Shown: positions 43,867-54,075 of the stretch, piece after piece
How positions within the stretch are numbered: position 1 is the first letter of the stretch
Layout of the letters: the number at the start of each line of letters is the position of its first letter
Source of the DNA: Amblyomma americanum
Lineage: Eukaryota > Arthropoda > Arachnida > Ixodida > Ixodidae
Assembly: GCF_052857255.1 (NCBI RefSeq)
Contig: NC_135505.1
Coordinates: 65,388,149-65,452,148 of the forward strand
Reading direction: 5' to 3'
DNA length: 64,000 bases
Made by a program: the position numbers and the translations under genes
The notes under the pieces: model-generated
Seen by the model: only the letters and a program-made list of their open reading frames with translations
The model's database searches: none
Told to the model about the DNA's origin: nothing

Positions 43867-44675
43867 AAGCTGCAATGTTTCGTGCTCATGCATTTTTTCT
43901 CTAACATATTTGTATGATACAGAAAAGCCTCGTTAACGTTATGTCACTGGGGCTGCAGAAAAGGTTCGAAATAACGAAGTTTGAATTATTCACATTTTAC
44001 TGGATATCAGTTAACCTAGAATTGCTACCCGTAACTTGGGGTTGTACTTTTAAGTTTTCTTTTTGTGACACTTTGCCGGACTTTGCAGAAACCTGAAAAT
44101 TCATTGCAGAGACTGCCCCTCAAAAACTTGTGCACCTGTTTGGCAGAAGTAAATCACTGACTAATCATAAAAGAGCAGCTAGTCCGCTACATAATCAAGA
44201 CAGCGAGGCTGCACGATCATTGTGTCAGCACGCCGTCTGTTGAGTTAACAAAGAAAGAATTAGACACGTTAAAATGTGACTACAAACCTCTATGATTACA
44301 AATCTTAGGTTGTCATTTTAAAAGGCTTGAATGATATGGTTTCGACGCCTGTGTTTTGAAGCTGTGAAGAAGTTATCAGAAGCAGTGTTTCTTTGAAGTA
44401 AAAATGAGTTGTAAGTCGGCGCATGTCTCTTGTCCCGTTGTTCTGCGCTGTTCCGTCAGAAATCAGTAACCAGCATGCCCAAGCTGCGGTCCTGGCTTTT
44501 CTCTGATCTGCCGCATATTCTTTTTGAGCCATGTCTCTGCAGACTCCTTCTGGCATTTTTAAAGAATAAAGGCTGCCCTGATGATGAGATGCAAAAACGC
44601 CACAAGCGCCTACCTCGTTACTTGGCTCAAAAGTGCTCGGACTTGCGCCGCTAATCTAGTAAGTGAGCTCGTCAT

Positions 44676-44760
44676 TTTTTTCATTTATTTATTTATTTAT
44701 TTAGCAAATACTGCCGGCCTGTGTTACAGGCCTTAGGCAGGAGTGGGGTACAAACATATT
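44676..44760. repeat. (TTTA)n and adjoining interspersed-repeat fragment
   Basis: TTTATTTATTTATTTATTTA at about 44682-44703 is followed by GCAAATACTGCCGGCCTGTG and GGCAGGAGTGGGGTAC. Read on the minus strand this looks like a repeat ending in (TAAA)n, as a retroelement 3' end would. No coding part was found next to it. Confidence 0.4.
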
Positions 44761-45111
44761 GATAAAAATAACAAGTACATTGCAAAAGAAGCAGATAGCG
44801 AACAGAGCAAAAACCAGAACATACAACATAAAATCGATTACAAAGACATAGAACATATAATGACATCGATCCTGGCAGCAAACGAAGGCATCGGACTTGG
44901 CCATCATCAGTCTGATTACATCCACTGCAGGGCAATGTGCTCTCCCATATATCCCTTAACCCTGTCGTGTGCCAGCTGTCGTGTGCCCACCTCACTTTCT
45001 GCCGTACCCTGCTACACTTGCCTTCTCTTGGAATTCATTCCATTACTCTTAAGAACCATCGGTTCTCTTGCCTTCGCCCATTTCGTCCTCTTGATTCTAA
45101 CTAGGACGTCA

Positions 45112-47307
45112 TTAAAGGGAAGCTGAAACGGTTTTCGAATCGCACGAAACGCGGTGGTTGCGAAGAAAGGACCTTGAAAATCGTGTGCAGACTTTTTACC
45201 AATTCTATTCGCAAACAGAGCTGCAATCGCTTCTTAAAAACCCGCCGCCGGCACGCCCTTGTCACTTCCGGAAGCGCCGGGTGGGTGAACGGCAGAGAGG
45301 GAGAACTGGCAGAAGTGATGCCATTCACAGAGAGTCGGCCGGCCGTCCGGCTGCGCTTGCTTCTCTGCGGCCTGCGGTTTGGCGAATTACAGACCAACGT
45401 AATCTCCTGCCAGTGCCGTTTACTTTCTCTCGTTAGGGCGTTCCGTGTAATGATTGAAGCCTGTACATTGAACAGTTTTGGCATGGCACTTCTTTCAAAC
45501 AGCGCTCAGCACACAGCGTGGTAGAATCCCTCGGTTCTCCCACAGCCTCTTCCACGTTAACCGGACAATCTGGTGGTACGCAGCATGCCGAAACTGTCTG
45601 CACCAAATTTGTGCATCAATATTTCTCTTTTCGTTATATTACTTTCTTAATTGTATGTAAACTCTTTGCCTTTCCAGCTGGTTCACATCCATGCTGAGCT
45701 AAGGCCACTTCCAGCATTGTCTTTCAGGCACACAGTCTTGAACTCTTTTGAGCTTATTATGCGCTGTGTGCCTTTGGCTTTTTCCTGATTGCTTGCACCT
45801 GATGGCAGCACAAGCAATTCTCTTAATCCTTCAACAGTGCGCAGCACATGCAGCTGCACCTAACTGAATGATAAAAACCGATTATATAAACCTAGCATAC
45901 TTGAGTGAAGCAAACATTTGCATTTATGAGCGCTTGGCAATGGCTGAAGATTGACAATGGCACCAAAATTCATGCAAATTTGTCCTTGAGCCAGAACGGC
46001 AAAGTTGTCGAGCCGCGGTACGCATATATCTGTCACAAACAATCCTGCCGGTTATCTCGATACGCAACAGCAGCAACTATATCTCGCAGCACGCCAGTTT
46101 TGATGAGCAGCACTACGAGCTCCGAAACGCAGCCATAATTATTGTTCAAAAGCGTATTCAGCATGCAAAAAAAAACAACGTACGGGGGTAGGGGTAAGTG
46201 CAGAAGTTGAACAGTAGCTCAAAAATGCCCACAGAAAGAAAGCGCACATGGGAGCTTCCTCCCGGTCGCCTCGTCTCTTCGCGCTGCAGTACAGCCGTAC
46301 ACCCTCTCCAACTCGTCTAGTTTGGCATTAATTTGCAGTTCTAAAAGGCCTTCGGGAGTAATTAGGCAAGTAACTATAAATAAATGAACAAACAAAAGCT
46401 TTACCTCGCACGACTGGTGTAAGCTTGCCGGTGATCAGAATTAGATCTTCTTTACAGGCGTTACAAGAAGTTGGTGGCAAGGCTTTTATGCAGCAGCGAT
46501 ACACAGAAACGTTTCGACGCAATTTACTTTTTTTTACTGCCACTTCACCTACATAAAAGATATGCACGCGCATGCACCTACGCAAAGAACACGTATCAGT
46601 CAAAATTTGGTTTTCGTGTAACCCTGGTAGATCATGAAAGGCCCATACTGGGTGAACGAAATTTCCGGCTTGCAGGCGCCCTTATGCGGTCGCTTCTCTA
46701 TTTCTTAGCTTCTTATCAGGCGGTGGCACCAGTTTTATGCTTAGTCTGTAGTTCTCAACAATTTTGGAATAGGTTTGAGGGCGCTCGTCCAGGTTACAGT
46801 AGGACGGTTCCACAGTTATCCGGAAGCAGAGAACATGGGAGTGCGCCGACTACCATCCAGTCGAGATTTCCAACACGTTAAAATGTCGCGACTTGACTTT
46901 CGCTGCCGGCGCACTCCGCAGCGTCGTTGTTTCCGCCGTTTTCTGAAGATGCTGATGGCTCGAACATGTATGGCTAAAGTACAAACTGTTCAACACTTCT
47001 TGAATTATCCATAATTTCCACAAAGTAGTTCTTAAAAGCTAGCTGAAGCAACGCGCTGCGCAGCAACGCCGTCAGTGCCGGCCGAAGATCCCGTGGATGA
47101 CGTCACGACGGTCCAGGTCAATCGCGGGCAAGAGCGGCGTTCGCTCGGCGCCCTGAGGCGATGGGGCGCGTTTTCTTCTAAAAAACAACTTTTAACGTTT
47201 ATTTCCGCTCTTTTTCAATGAGAACATCTTTTTAAGCGGACTAAAAGCTACAAAATGACGTAGAGAACTCATTTTTGTTTTGGAAAAGTGCTTCAGCTTC
47301 CCTTTAA
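45112..47307. mobile_element. Non-autonomous DNA transposon with perfect 16-bp TIRs and TTAA ends
   Basis: TTAAAGGGAAGCTGAA (45112-45127) is exactly inverted as TTCAGCTTCCCTTTAA (47292-47307). Both ends include TTAA, the target of piggyBac-type elements, but here TTAA could equally be part of the TIR. The similarity weakens beyond the first 16 bases. The inside, about 2.2 kb, has only short open frames and no transposase motif. It may be one element or two partial copies facing each other. Confidence 0.6.
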
Positions 47308-47537
47308 CACGCTTTGGTTCTCTTACCCGCTCTGCCCTCTTCCTGTTTCAACGCTACACCTATCATGTTCCTTTTCATAGCTCACTGCGTGTTCCTCAAT
47401 TTTATTAGGTTGAACTCTTTTTGTTATCCTCAGCATTTCTGCCCCACAGGTAAGTACCGGAAAGATAAAGCTGAACCCATTTATAACGCCCGTAGATATA
47501 ACAAATGCTCACTTATTAAGAACGGATGAGTTGCTAC

Positions 47538-48302
47538 TGTTACGTTTCGAAATATCCCGAGCCTAGGGACAGTGGGTTTCGGACGGACAGCCGCTGGTCT
47601 GGCCAAACTGCTCCAAGCTGCTTCCTCGGGATCCCGGCGCGCGTATGTTTTCAATTGTGTGCATCGGGAGAGCGGCGCCGAGAGGGTCGTGCGCTAAGTG
47701 GCAAAGCCCATTACAACCACTTGTCGGAGGCGGCGTGAGTGTGTCTGGGTGTCCTGTTGGGTGGCCCGTGCCCGGCGGCGGACGCGGCTGCTGTTGTTTA
47801 CAGCGAGCCCCACCACCTGTGTACCAGCCGTTCTGAAGACGCCTCCTCTTCCATTGTGCGGAACTCTGTTCGCAAGTGCTGCTTCGACTTGTGCCTTGTT
47901 TTCGCTCCTTCCACCTGGGTCGCCTTTCGTGTTTGTCATCGCTGCTGCAGGAACGGCCAGGCGCCGGAAGTGGCGAGGGTGTTTCGGGGACGTCTCGGTG
48001 GGTGGTTCCCGAAGAAAGTGCACGTGACCCAAAAGGGTAGTGATTGGACGCTTTTCATTAAACCAAGTTCCCCAACTAGGGACCTGGGGAGACGGGACCC
48101 TTTAAAAACGAGCCGCAGTGCTCATTGTGGGACCGAAATCGCTTCAATCACCATGTAAATAAATCTCTGTTAGTTTTCTCTATTGCTCGACTCGTCTCTG
48201 CATCGTCGTCAAACGCGATGCCCGAGTGCCTGCTGCCCGACTTCTGACGATCGGCTCTTCACTACCCGTTGGGTCCGCTAACGGAGCAGACACAACGCAA
48301 CA
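47538..48302 (+). repeat. 5' LTR, 765 bp
   Basis: Begins TGTTACGTTTCG, ends ACGCAACA, with TG..CA borders. It contains a TATA-like TTTAAAAA (48101-48108) and AATAAA (48158-48163), consistent with promoter and poly(A) signals. Open frames of 109-139 codons inside are also present in the other LTR and are not taken as genes. Confidence 0.9.
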
Positions 48303-48512
48303 ACTGGTTGGCAGCGTCGGGATCAACTCCGCTGGGATCATGGTTGCACAGTTCGGTGAGTGCTGGGATTTTCTTCACTGAGGTTTCACCAAGCTTTGTA
48401 GTTAGTTAGCTTACAAAGGTTTTGTATATTGTGGCTATCTTTGACATGTTGTTTCAAAGTAAGTTGAAATATTTCCTGGTAAAGTGAAAATCTTGCAGCT
48501 CTAGAGGCAGCC
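48303..48512 (+). promoter_or_regulatory. Leader with putative primer-binding site
   Basis: Directly after the LTR comes ACTGGTTGGCAGCGTCGGGA, the position and TGG-containing form expected of a tRNA primer-binding site. I could not assign the tRNA. The leader then runs to the gag ATG at 48513. Confidence 0.5.
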
Positions 48513-49601
48513 ATGGATCTGATAGCATTAAAAAAGCCGCTTTTGTTGGAGTTGGCCAAAAATTTGGGTTTGGATGTCCGGGACCAAACAAGAAAGCTAG
48601 CCATCATCGCGGCTATCGAGGCACTTCAGGCAGACGACGATGAGCTCTCAGAATGTCTTGAGCTTATTGCGGAAAGAGAGAAATCAGAGCGGGAAGCAGA
48701 ACAGAGAAATGATAAACGCTTAGAGAAAAGGCTTGAGCTTAAGCGTCTTGAACTGGAGGTGCTAAAAGCTCGAAACGAAAGCGGTGAGAACATAGCACCT
48801 AGCGTAGGAGAGCCCAAGTCGGTCAGAATGAAAGACCGCATGCAACCTTATAGGAAAGGAGAGGACATAGGTCTGTTTTTGGTAAACTTCGAGCGCACGC
48901 GCGAGAAGGCAGGGTTTATCAGGGCAACGTGGCCACAGTGCTTGCTGACTCTATTGTCAGGTGAGGTTGCCAATGTGATTGCCCGCTTGTGTAAGGAAGA
49001 TTCAGACAACTACGACAAAGTGAAGTCTAGTCTGCTGAAAAAGTACAGAATGTCAGCTGAGGCATTCCGTCAAAAATTTCGCAACGCCGAGAAGCAGAGG
49101 GATGAGTCATACCCAGACTTCGCGTACAAGCTGATGGCTAACCTGGGAGAATGAGAAAAAATGATGCAATGCTTCGGCCTCGAGCAGTTCTACCGTCGGT
49201 TGCCTGAAGACATAAGGCACTGGGTGCAAGACAGGCAAGACATTACGACTGCCTCGAAGGCAGCTGACCTGGCAGAAGAGTTCGTCTCACGCCGTGCACT
49301 CGACAGAAAGGAAAGCCCCAAGAAAGAATACCAGAACAAGAAAGCATCTGGAGAGAGGGGGCAACTTTTCAAAGTGAAGGAGCAGGCACGGAGTGTAGAA
49401 TCTTCAGAAAAGGGCGCGGGGATAAAAGAGGAAGCACCTGAAGCAGAAGAGCGCCAAAAGAAAGCATTTGAAAAGAGACGGGCGACGGTGTGCTATAACT
49501 GCCAAAAGCCGGGACATATAGCGGCGGTGTGCAAAAACTCAAAAGTTGTTTGCTTGTCAGTGGACAGCAACGAGGAAAATTTGAATCTTCTAGAGCCCTA
49601 A
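48513..49601 (+). pseudogene. gag of the LTR element, one in-frame TGA
   Basis: ATG at 48513. A coiled-coil region rich in Glu/Lys/Arg (residues about 45-90) is followed by a capsid-like segment with LLTLLSGEVANVIARL and LKKYRMSAEAFRQKFR. TGA at 49152-49154 interrupts after MANLGE, and the same frame resumes with FGLEQFYRRLPEDIRHWV and a CCHC zinc knuckle (CYNCQKPGHIAAVC, about 49490-49530). The stop could be TGG to TGA, and some residues may also be missing here. TAA at 49599-49601 ends gag directly before the next ATG in the same frame. Gag would form the particle and bind RNA. Confidence 0.85.
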
Positions 49602-51695
49602 ATGCGAGATCTTGTAGTGAATGGAAAGCCGTGTCGCGTGCTGCGAGATTCGGCAGCTACAATGGACGTAGTCCACCCATCGTATGTAGAGCCAGGGCAA
49701 TTCACCGGGGAGTGTGTCTGGATTAAACAGGCGGTGGAAGCCAATAGCGTGTGCCTTCCTATTGCTAACAAAAGCATTGAAGGCCCCTTTGGAGTACTTC
49801 ATACGGAGGCTGCCGTGTCAGCCAGCCTGCCGATGCAGTACCCCTATCTGTTTTCAAACAGATCAGATCAACTGCTGCGGCAGAAGGACCTCGTGTTCGG
49901 GGAGGGGACTGCCTACGCGCTAACTCACTCGAAAGCACGAAAAACTGCCGCTAAGGCCATGCCGCTGGAAGCGTCAAGTAGCGTTGGTACGGTGGAAAGT
50001 GAGCCTCCTGACGCGTCAGGAGAGGTCCCCGCAACGGCGACTGAAGAAGTAAACATTCTGGGCAGGCCTGAAAGTAGCAAAAATTGTATGGAGCTTAAAG
50101 AGGCCTATGGTGAGCTTCTGATAACACCGGCATCTGATAGCCTGCAAAGATTGTTAGGAGTTGACCGATCGTCCTTGATAGCTGAACAAAGGGCAGACTC
50201 CACACTGCAGAATCTTGGGTGCCGGGAGGAAGAAGGTGTTGCAAAGAAAAATGTGCTATTTCAAGAAAGGTCTGGGGTACTCTATCGTAGGTATCATGAT
50301 CGCAGAGGGGTACAGTTCGACCAGTTAGTCGTGCCTAAACGCTACCGTCGTGATCTTTTGCACTTTTTTCATGGTAGTTCGTGGTCGGGTCATTTAGGGC
50401 TCAGGAAAACGAAGGACCGCTTACTGCAGGAATTCTACTGGCCGGGATGCTTTCGGGAGGTAGAGAATTTTGTAAAGACCTGCGACACATGTCAACGGGT
50501 GGGCAAGCCAGGAGATAAGGCGAAAGCCCCAATGAAGCTGGTTCCGGTGATCACAGAGCCATTTCGACGGCTCGTGATTGACACGGTTGGCCCCCTTCTC
50601 AAAACAGGGTCTGGTTACTGTCACATACTGACTGTAGTCTGTCCCGCTACTAAGTTTCCTGAGGCAGTGCCGCTGAAAGAATTAAGCTCAATAGAGATCG
50701 TAAACGCACTCCTGTCCATTTTCGCGCGGGTCGGGTTTTCCGCGGAAATACAGTCGGATCAGGGGACCGTTTTTACCAGCGCGCTAACTACAACCTTCCT
50801 GGAGAGATGCGGGATTAAACTAATAAATAGTTCAGTGTACCACCCGCAGTCCAACCCAGTGGAAAAGATGCATTCGGTTATGAAACGCGTGCTGAGGGCA
50901 CTGTGCTTCGAACGCAAAGTCGACTGGGATGCCTGCTTGCCGGCCACAATGTTGGCCCTCAGAACCGCTTCTCATGAGGCCACTCGATTCACACCAGCGG
51001 AACTGGTCTACGGCCGTTCCCTGCGACCTCCACTCCGCATCCTTCGGGAATCGCGGGAAGGCCGAGGAGATGACCCCACGGTGGTTGAATATGTGCTCGC
51101 GCTGCTTGAAAGACTGCACAAAGCGCAGGAGCAGGTGGGACGCGAGATGAGTAAAGCGCAAGTAAAGGCCAAGCACTATTATGACCGGACGGCGAGATCA
51201 CGCTGTTTTGAAGCCGGAGACGAGGTAATGCTACTGAGGCCTTCGAAGAAAAACAAACTAGAAGTTCAATGGGAGGGCCCAGCGAAAGTCATTCAGAGAC
51301 TGTCGGACACGAACTATATAATAAACATGCCTGGAAAGCGAAAGGTACAGCTGATATACCACACCAACCTGCTCAAACCATACCGAGAAAGAGAAAAGAT
51401 AGTAAATATGTCGCTGAATGTTCCTGAAGAAACGCCGTTAGATTTCCCGCAACTAGGCGCACCGAAAAACGACGGCAGCACTGACCTAGCGATCAAGGCC
51501 ATGGTAGAGGCTACTGAGCTCAGTGTTGATCAAAATAGAGATTTAACAGAACTCGCGCGCATTCAAAGACATGTTCTCGGACAAGCCAGGCAGAACTACG
51601 ATGATAGATCACGACATCGAGCTTACTTCCTCTCAGCCCGTACGTTCGAAAGCTTACCGGGTATCGCCGCGGCAAAAGGAGATTATGGAGGCTGA
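49602..51695 (+). CDS. Protease-integrase polyprotein of the LTR element
   Basis: 697 codons, in frame with gag and separated only by TAA. Protease: VLRDSAAT at residues 13-20, a D-S-A-A-T active-site box where D-S/T-G-A is usual. Integrase: H2C2 zinc finger (HFFHGSSWSGHLG near 255, CDTC near 295), catalytic D327 (VIDTVGPL), D386 (IQSDQG) and E421 (HPQSNPVEKMH). There are 34 residues between D386 and E421 by my count, one fewer than canonical DD35E. The GPY/F-like module follows: VQWEGPAKVIQRL, then YHTNLLKPYRERE. The last 50 codons overlap the RT frame out of phase, so translation of RT needs a shift near 51555-51570. All integrase catalytic residues are intact. Confidence 0.9.
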   Translation: MRDLVVNGKPCRVLRDSAATMDVVHPSYVEPGQFTGECVWIKQAVEANSVCLPIANKSIEGPFGVLHTEAAVSASLPMQYPYLFSNRSDQLLRQKDLVFGEGTAYALTHSKARKTAAKAMPLEASSSVGTVESEPPDASGEVPATATEEVNILGRPESSKNCMELKEAYGELLITPASDSLQRLLGVDRSSLIAEQRADSTLQNLGCREEEGVAKKNVLFQERSGVLYRRYHDRRGVQFDQLVVPKRYRRDLLHFFHGSSWSGHLGLRKTKDRLLQEFYWPGCFREVENFVKTCDTCQRVGKPGDKAKAPMKLVPVITEPFRRLVIDTVGPLLKTGSGYCHILTVVCPATKFPEAVPLKELSSIEIVNALLSIFARVGFSAEIQSDQGTVFTSALTTTFLERCGIKLINSSVYHPQSNPVEKMHSVMKRVLRALCFERKVDWDACLPATMLALRTASHEATRFTPAELVYGRSLRPPLRILRESREGRGDDPTVVEYVLALLERLHKAQEQVGREMSKAQVKAKHYYDRTARSRCFEAGDEVMLLRPSKKNKLEVQWEGPAKVIQRLSDTNYIINMPGKRKVQLIYHTNLLKPYREREKIVNMSLNVPEETPLDFPQLGAPKNDGSTDLAIKAMVEATELSVDQNRDLTELARIQRHVLGQARQNYDDRSRHRAYFLSARTFESLPGIAAAKGDYGG

Positions 51696-52131
51696 AATTA
51701 AAAGAATGCTTGACCTCAACATCATTGAGGCTTGCGAGAGTGATTACACGTCGCCGCTCATTTTGGTGGAAGTCCCTGGCAAGGAACCACGTCCTTGTAT
51801 TGATTATAGGAGGCTAAACCTCATAACCAAGGATCAGACCTACCCCACACCCAATATCGAGGAGACAATTGAGAAAGTTAGCAGTGCTCAGTATATCTCT
51901 ACGTTCGATCTCGTTCGGGGCTATTGGCAGGTGCCACTTACCGAACAGGCAAGCAGATATGCGGCATTTATCTCACCTGTAGGGACATTCCGTCCTAAAG
52001 TATTAAGCTTCGGCTTAAAGAACGCTCCCTACTGCTTCCCGTCCCTGATGGATAAGGTTTTGAGGGGATTGCACGATTTTGCCCTGCCCTATTTAGATGA
52101 CGTCGTGAACGTTTTCGCGACGCGGGTCTGA
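51560..52131 (+). pseudogene. Reverse transcriptase of the LTR element, deletion after YLDD
   Basis: FSDKPGRTTMIDHDIEL, YRVSPRQKEIMEAEIKRML, YTSPLILVEVPGKEPRPCID, STFDLVRGYWQVPL, FGLKNAPYCF and ALPYLDDVV are Ty3/Gypsy RT blocks in order; YLDD is at 52090-52101. Just after DDVV the reading is out of frame: about 20 residues normally linking to the next strand are missing, and RFRDAGLTVKAQKCQLG resumes in another frame. This deletion, near 52105, should inactivate RT. Confidence 0.85.
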
Positions 52132-52133
52132 CA

Positions 52134-52844
52134 GTGAAAGCTCAGAAATGCCAGCTTGGACGTGCAGAGGTGACCTACTTGGGTCACATAGTGGGGCGAG
52201 GCCACCGCCGACCATCTGAGGTGAAGGTGAGAGCTATCAGTAATTTCCCGCAGCCGCGTACTAAAACGGATGTGCGGTCATTTTTGGGAGTAGCCGGATA
52301 CTACCAGCGCTATATCCCACGTTATTCAGAGCTTGCCAGTCCTCTCACTGATGCTCTCAGAAAAACCGAGCCGCAGATCCTCCGCTGGGACGAAAAAAAG
52401 GAAAAGCCTTTCTTAGCCTTGAAAAGGGCGCTAATGGGCCAACCTGTGCTGCAGGCACCCGACTATTCAAGGCCATTTGTGGTACAGTGCGATGCCAGTG
52501 ACCGCAGCATGGGCGTGGTATTGTGCCAAAGAGCCGAGGAGGAGGAAGAGCATCCGGTGCTCTACGCTAGCCGTAAGCTTACGTTACGAGAAGAAGCGTA
52601 TAGCGCCTCGGAGAAGGAATGCGCCTGTCTTGTGTGGGCTGTGCAGAAACTTGCATGCTACCTCGGCGGTTCCAGGTTCATCATTGAAACGGATCATTGT
52701 CCTCTCACATGGTTGCAGAGTATGTCCCCTAAAAACGGCCGACTGCTCCGCTGGAGCTTCGCACTGCTGCAATACTCTTTTGACGTTCGATACAAAAGAG
52801 GTAAATTGAACGGCAATGCCGATGGGTTAAGTCGCTGCTTTTAG
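52134..52844 (+). CDS. RT connection and RNase H of the LTR element
   Basis: Begins in the RT thumb (KAQKCQLGRAEVTYLGHIVG, FLGVAGYYQRYIPRYS) and carries Gypsy-type RNase H: QCDASDRSMGVVLCQ, SASEKECACLVWAVQKL, IETDHCPLTWL and NGNADGLSRCF at the stop. The acidic residues D, E, D, D are present. It ends the coding part of the element at TAG-side 52844; no integrase follows, which confirms that integrase lies upstream only. Confidence 0.9.
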   Translation: MKAQKCQLGRAEVTYLGHIVGRGHRRPSEVKVRAISNFPQPRTKTDVRSFLGVAGYYQRYIPRYSELASPLTDALRKTEPQILRWDEKKEKPFLALKRALMGQPVLQAPDYSRPFVVQCDASDRSMGVVLCQRAEEEEEHPVLYASRKLTLREEAYSASEKECACLVWAVQKLACYLGGSRFIIETDHCPLTWLQSMSPKNGRLLRWSFALLQYSFDVRYKRGKLNGNADGLSRCF

Positions 52845-53306
52845 TGCAACTGATAGCCTCGGATATTCTGGATTGTGTGCATTTTTTTTCCTGACTTATG
52901 CGCATTATCACTTTTTTTTTGTCGGGCATCTTGAACTCTTGTTTGTATGTTTGAAGAATGCTCAGGTTGCTTCAATTGCTGCCGTAATTGTGCAAGGATT
53001 AAAACCATTTTGGTTGAAAAGAAGCCTGGTAAATTTCAGGGAGAGAGTCATGGCACTTGCTTGCTTTGCAGTTGTGGTTTCTGTGTTGCTCAACTGATGC
53101 TGCCTTCCTAGGAAGTAAACTGGCCTGCAGAGAACAAGAAGCCGTCATTTTGAGAGAAAAAAAAGGGGGGAGCTGCAGAGACTTCCTGAAGAAACAGAGT
53201 ATCAGCATCAGTGAAGCACATGGTGAACACCATCCGCCCCAGTTATCCCTCTGAACAATGAAAGTTGACCTTTGTCCATCGGGATCTCGGACGCCGCCGG
53301 AGAAGC
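52845..53306 (+). other. 3' non-coding part of the LTR element, polypurine run
   Basis: No coding frame recognised. A polypurine run with A8 and G6 (about 53150-53171) is a candidate polypurine tract, but it lies about 135 bp before the 3' LTR rather than next to it; the bases touching the LTR are GGAGAAGC. Confidence 0.5.
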
Positions 53307-54071
53307 TGTTACGTTTCGAAATATCCCGACCCTCGGGACAGTGGGTTTCGGACGGACATCCGCTGGTCTGGCCAAACTGCTCCAAGCTGCTTCCTCGGGT
53401 TCCCGGCGCGCGTATGTTTTCAATTGTGTGCATCGGGAGAGCGGCGCCGAGAGGGTCGTGCGCTAAGTGGCAAAGCCCATTACAACCAGTTGCCGGAGGC
53501 GGCGTGAGTGTGTCTCGGTGTCCTTTTGGGTGGCCCGTGCCGGGCGGCGGACGCGGCTGCTGTTGTTTACAGCGAGCCCCACCGCCTGTGTACCAGCCGT
53601 TCTGAAGACGCCTCCTCTTCCATTGTGCGGAACTCTGTTCGCAAGTGCTGCTTCGACTTGTGCCTTGTTTTCGCTCCTTCCACCTGGGTCGCCTTTCGTG
53701 TTTGTCATCGCTGCTGCAGGAACGGCCAGGCGCCGGAAGTGGCGAGGGTGTGTCGGGGACGTCTCGGTGGGTGGTTCCCGAAGAAAGTGCACGTGACCCA
53801 AAAGGGTAGTGATTGGACGCTTTTCATTAAACCAAGTTCCCCAACTAGGGACCTGGGGAGACGGGACCCTTTAAAAACGAGCGGCAGTGCTCATTGTGGG
53901 ACCGAAATCGCTTCGATCACTATGTAAATAAATCTCCGTTAGTTTTCTCTATTGCTCGACTCGTCTCTGCATCGTCGTCAAACGCGATGCCCGGGTGCCT
54001 GCTGCCCGACTTCTGACAATCGGCTCTTCGCTACCCGTTGGGTCCGCTAACGGAGCAGACACAGCGCAACA
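53307..54071 (+). repeat. 3' LTR, 765 bp
   Basis: Same length as the 5' LTR with 19 scattered substitutions by direct comparison. TATA-like TTTAAAAA at 53870 and AATAAA at 53927. The target duplication CTAC follows at 54072. Confidence 0.9.
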
Positions 54072-54075
54072 CTAC

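Larger units (their letters stand above)
47538..54071 (+). mobile_element. Ty3/Gypsy-like LTR retrotransposon with integrase before RT
   Basis: Two 765-bp LTRs (TGTTACG...GCAACA) flank gag, protease, integrase, RT and RNase H in that order. CTAC (47534-47537) is repeated at 54072-54075 as a 4-bp target duplication. By eye the LTRs differ at 19 positions (about 2.5%) with no indel, so the insertion is relatively recent. Coding damage (a stop in gag, frame changes, a deletion after YLDD) makes this copy non-autonomous. The domain order resembles Gmr1-type Gypsy elements. No envelope-like frame was found. Confidence 0.9.

Noticed and set aside
47698..48158. ORFs of 109-139 codons inside the 5' LTR, repeated in the 3' LTR at 53467-53927
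   Set aside because: They are conserved only because the LTRs are duplicates; they overlap in several frames and have no known motif.
53150..53171. A8G6 run as a definite polypurine tract
   Set aside because: It lies about 135 bp before the 3' LTR instead of next to it, so it is kept only as a candidate in the feature note.
47538..54071. Assignment of the LTR element to Ty1/Copia from its domain order
   Set aside because: RT (YLDD, SPLILV, FGLKNAP), the RNase H and the GPY/F-like integrase tail are Gypsy-like.
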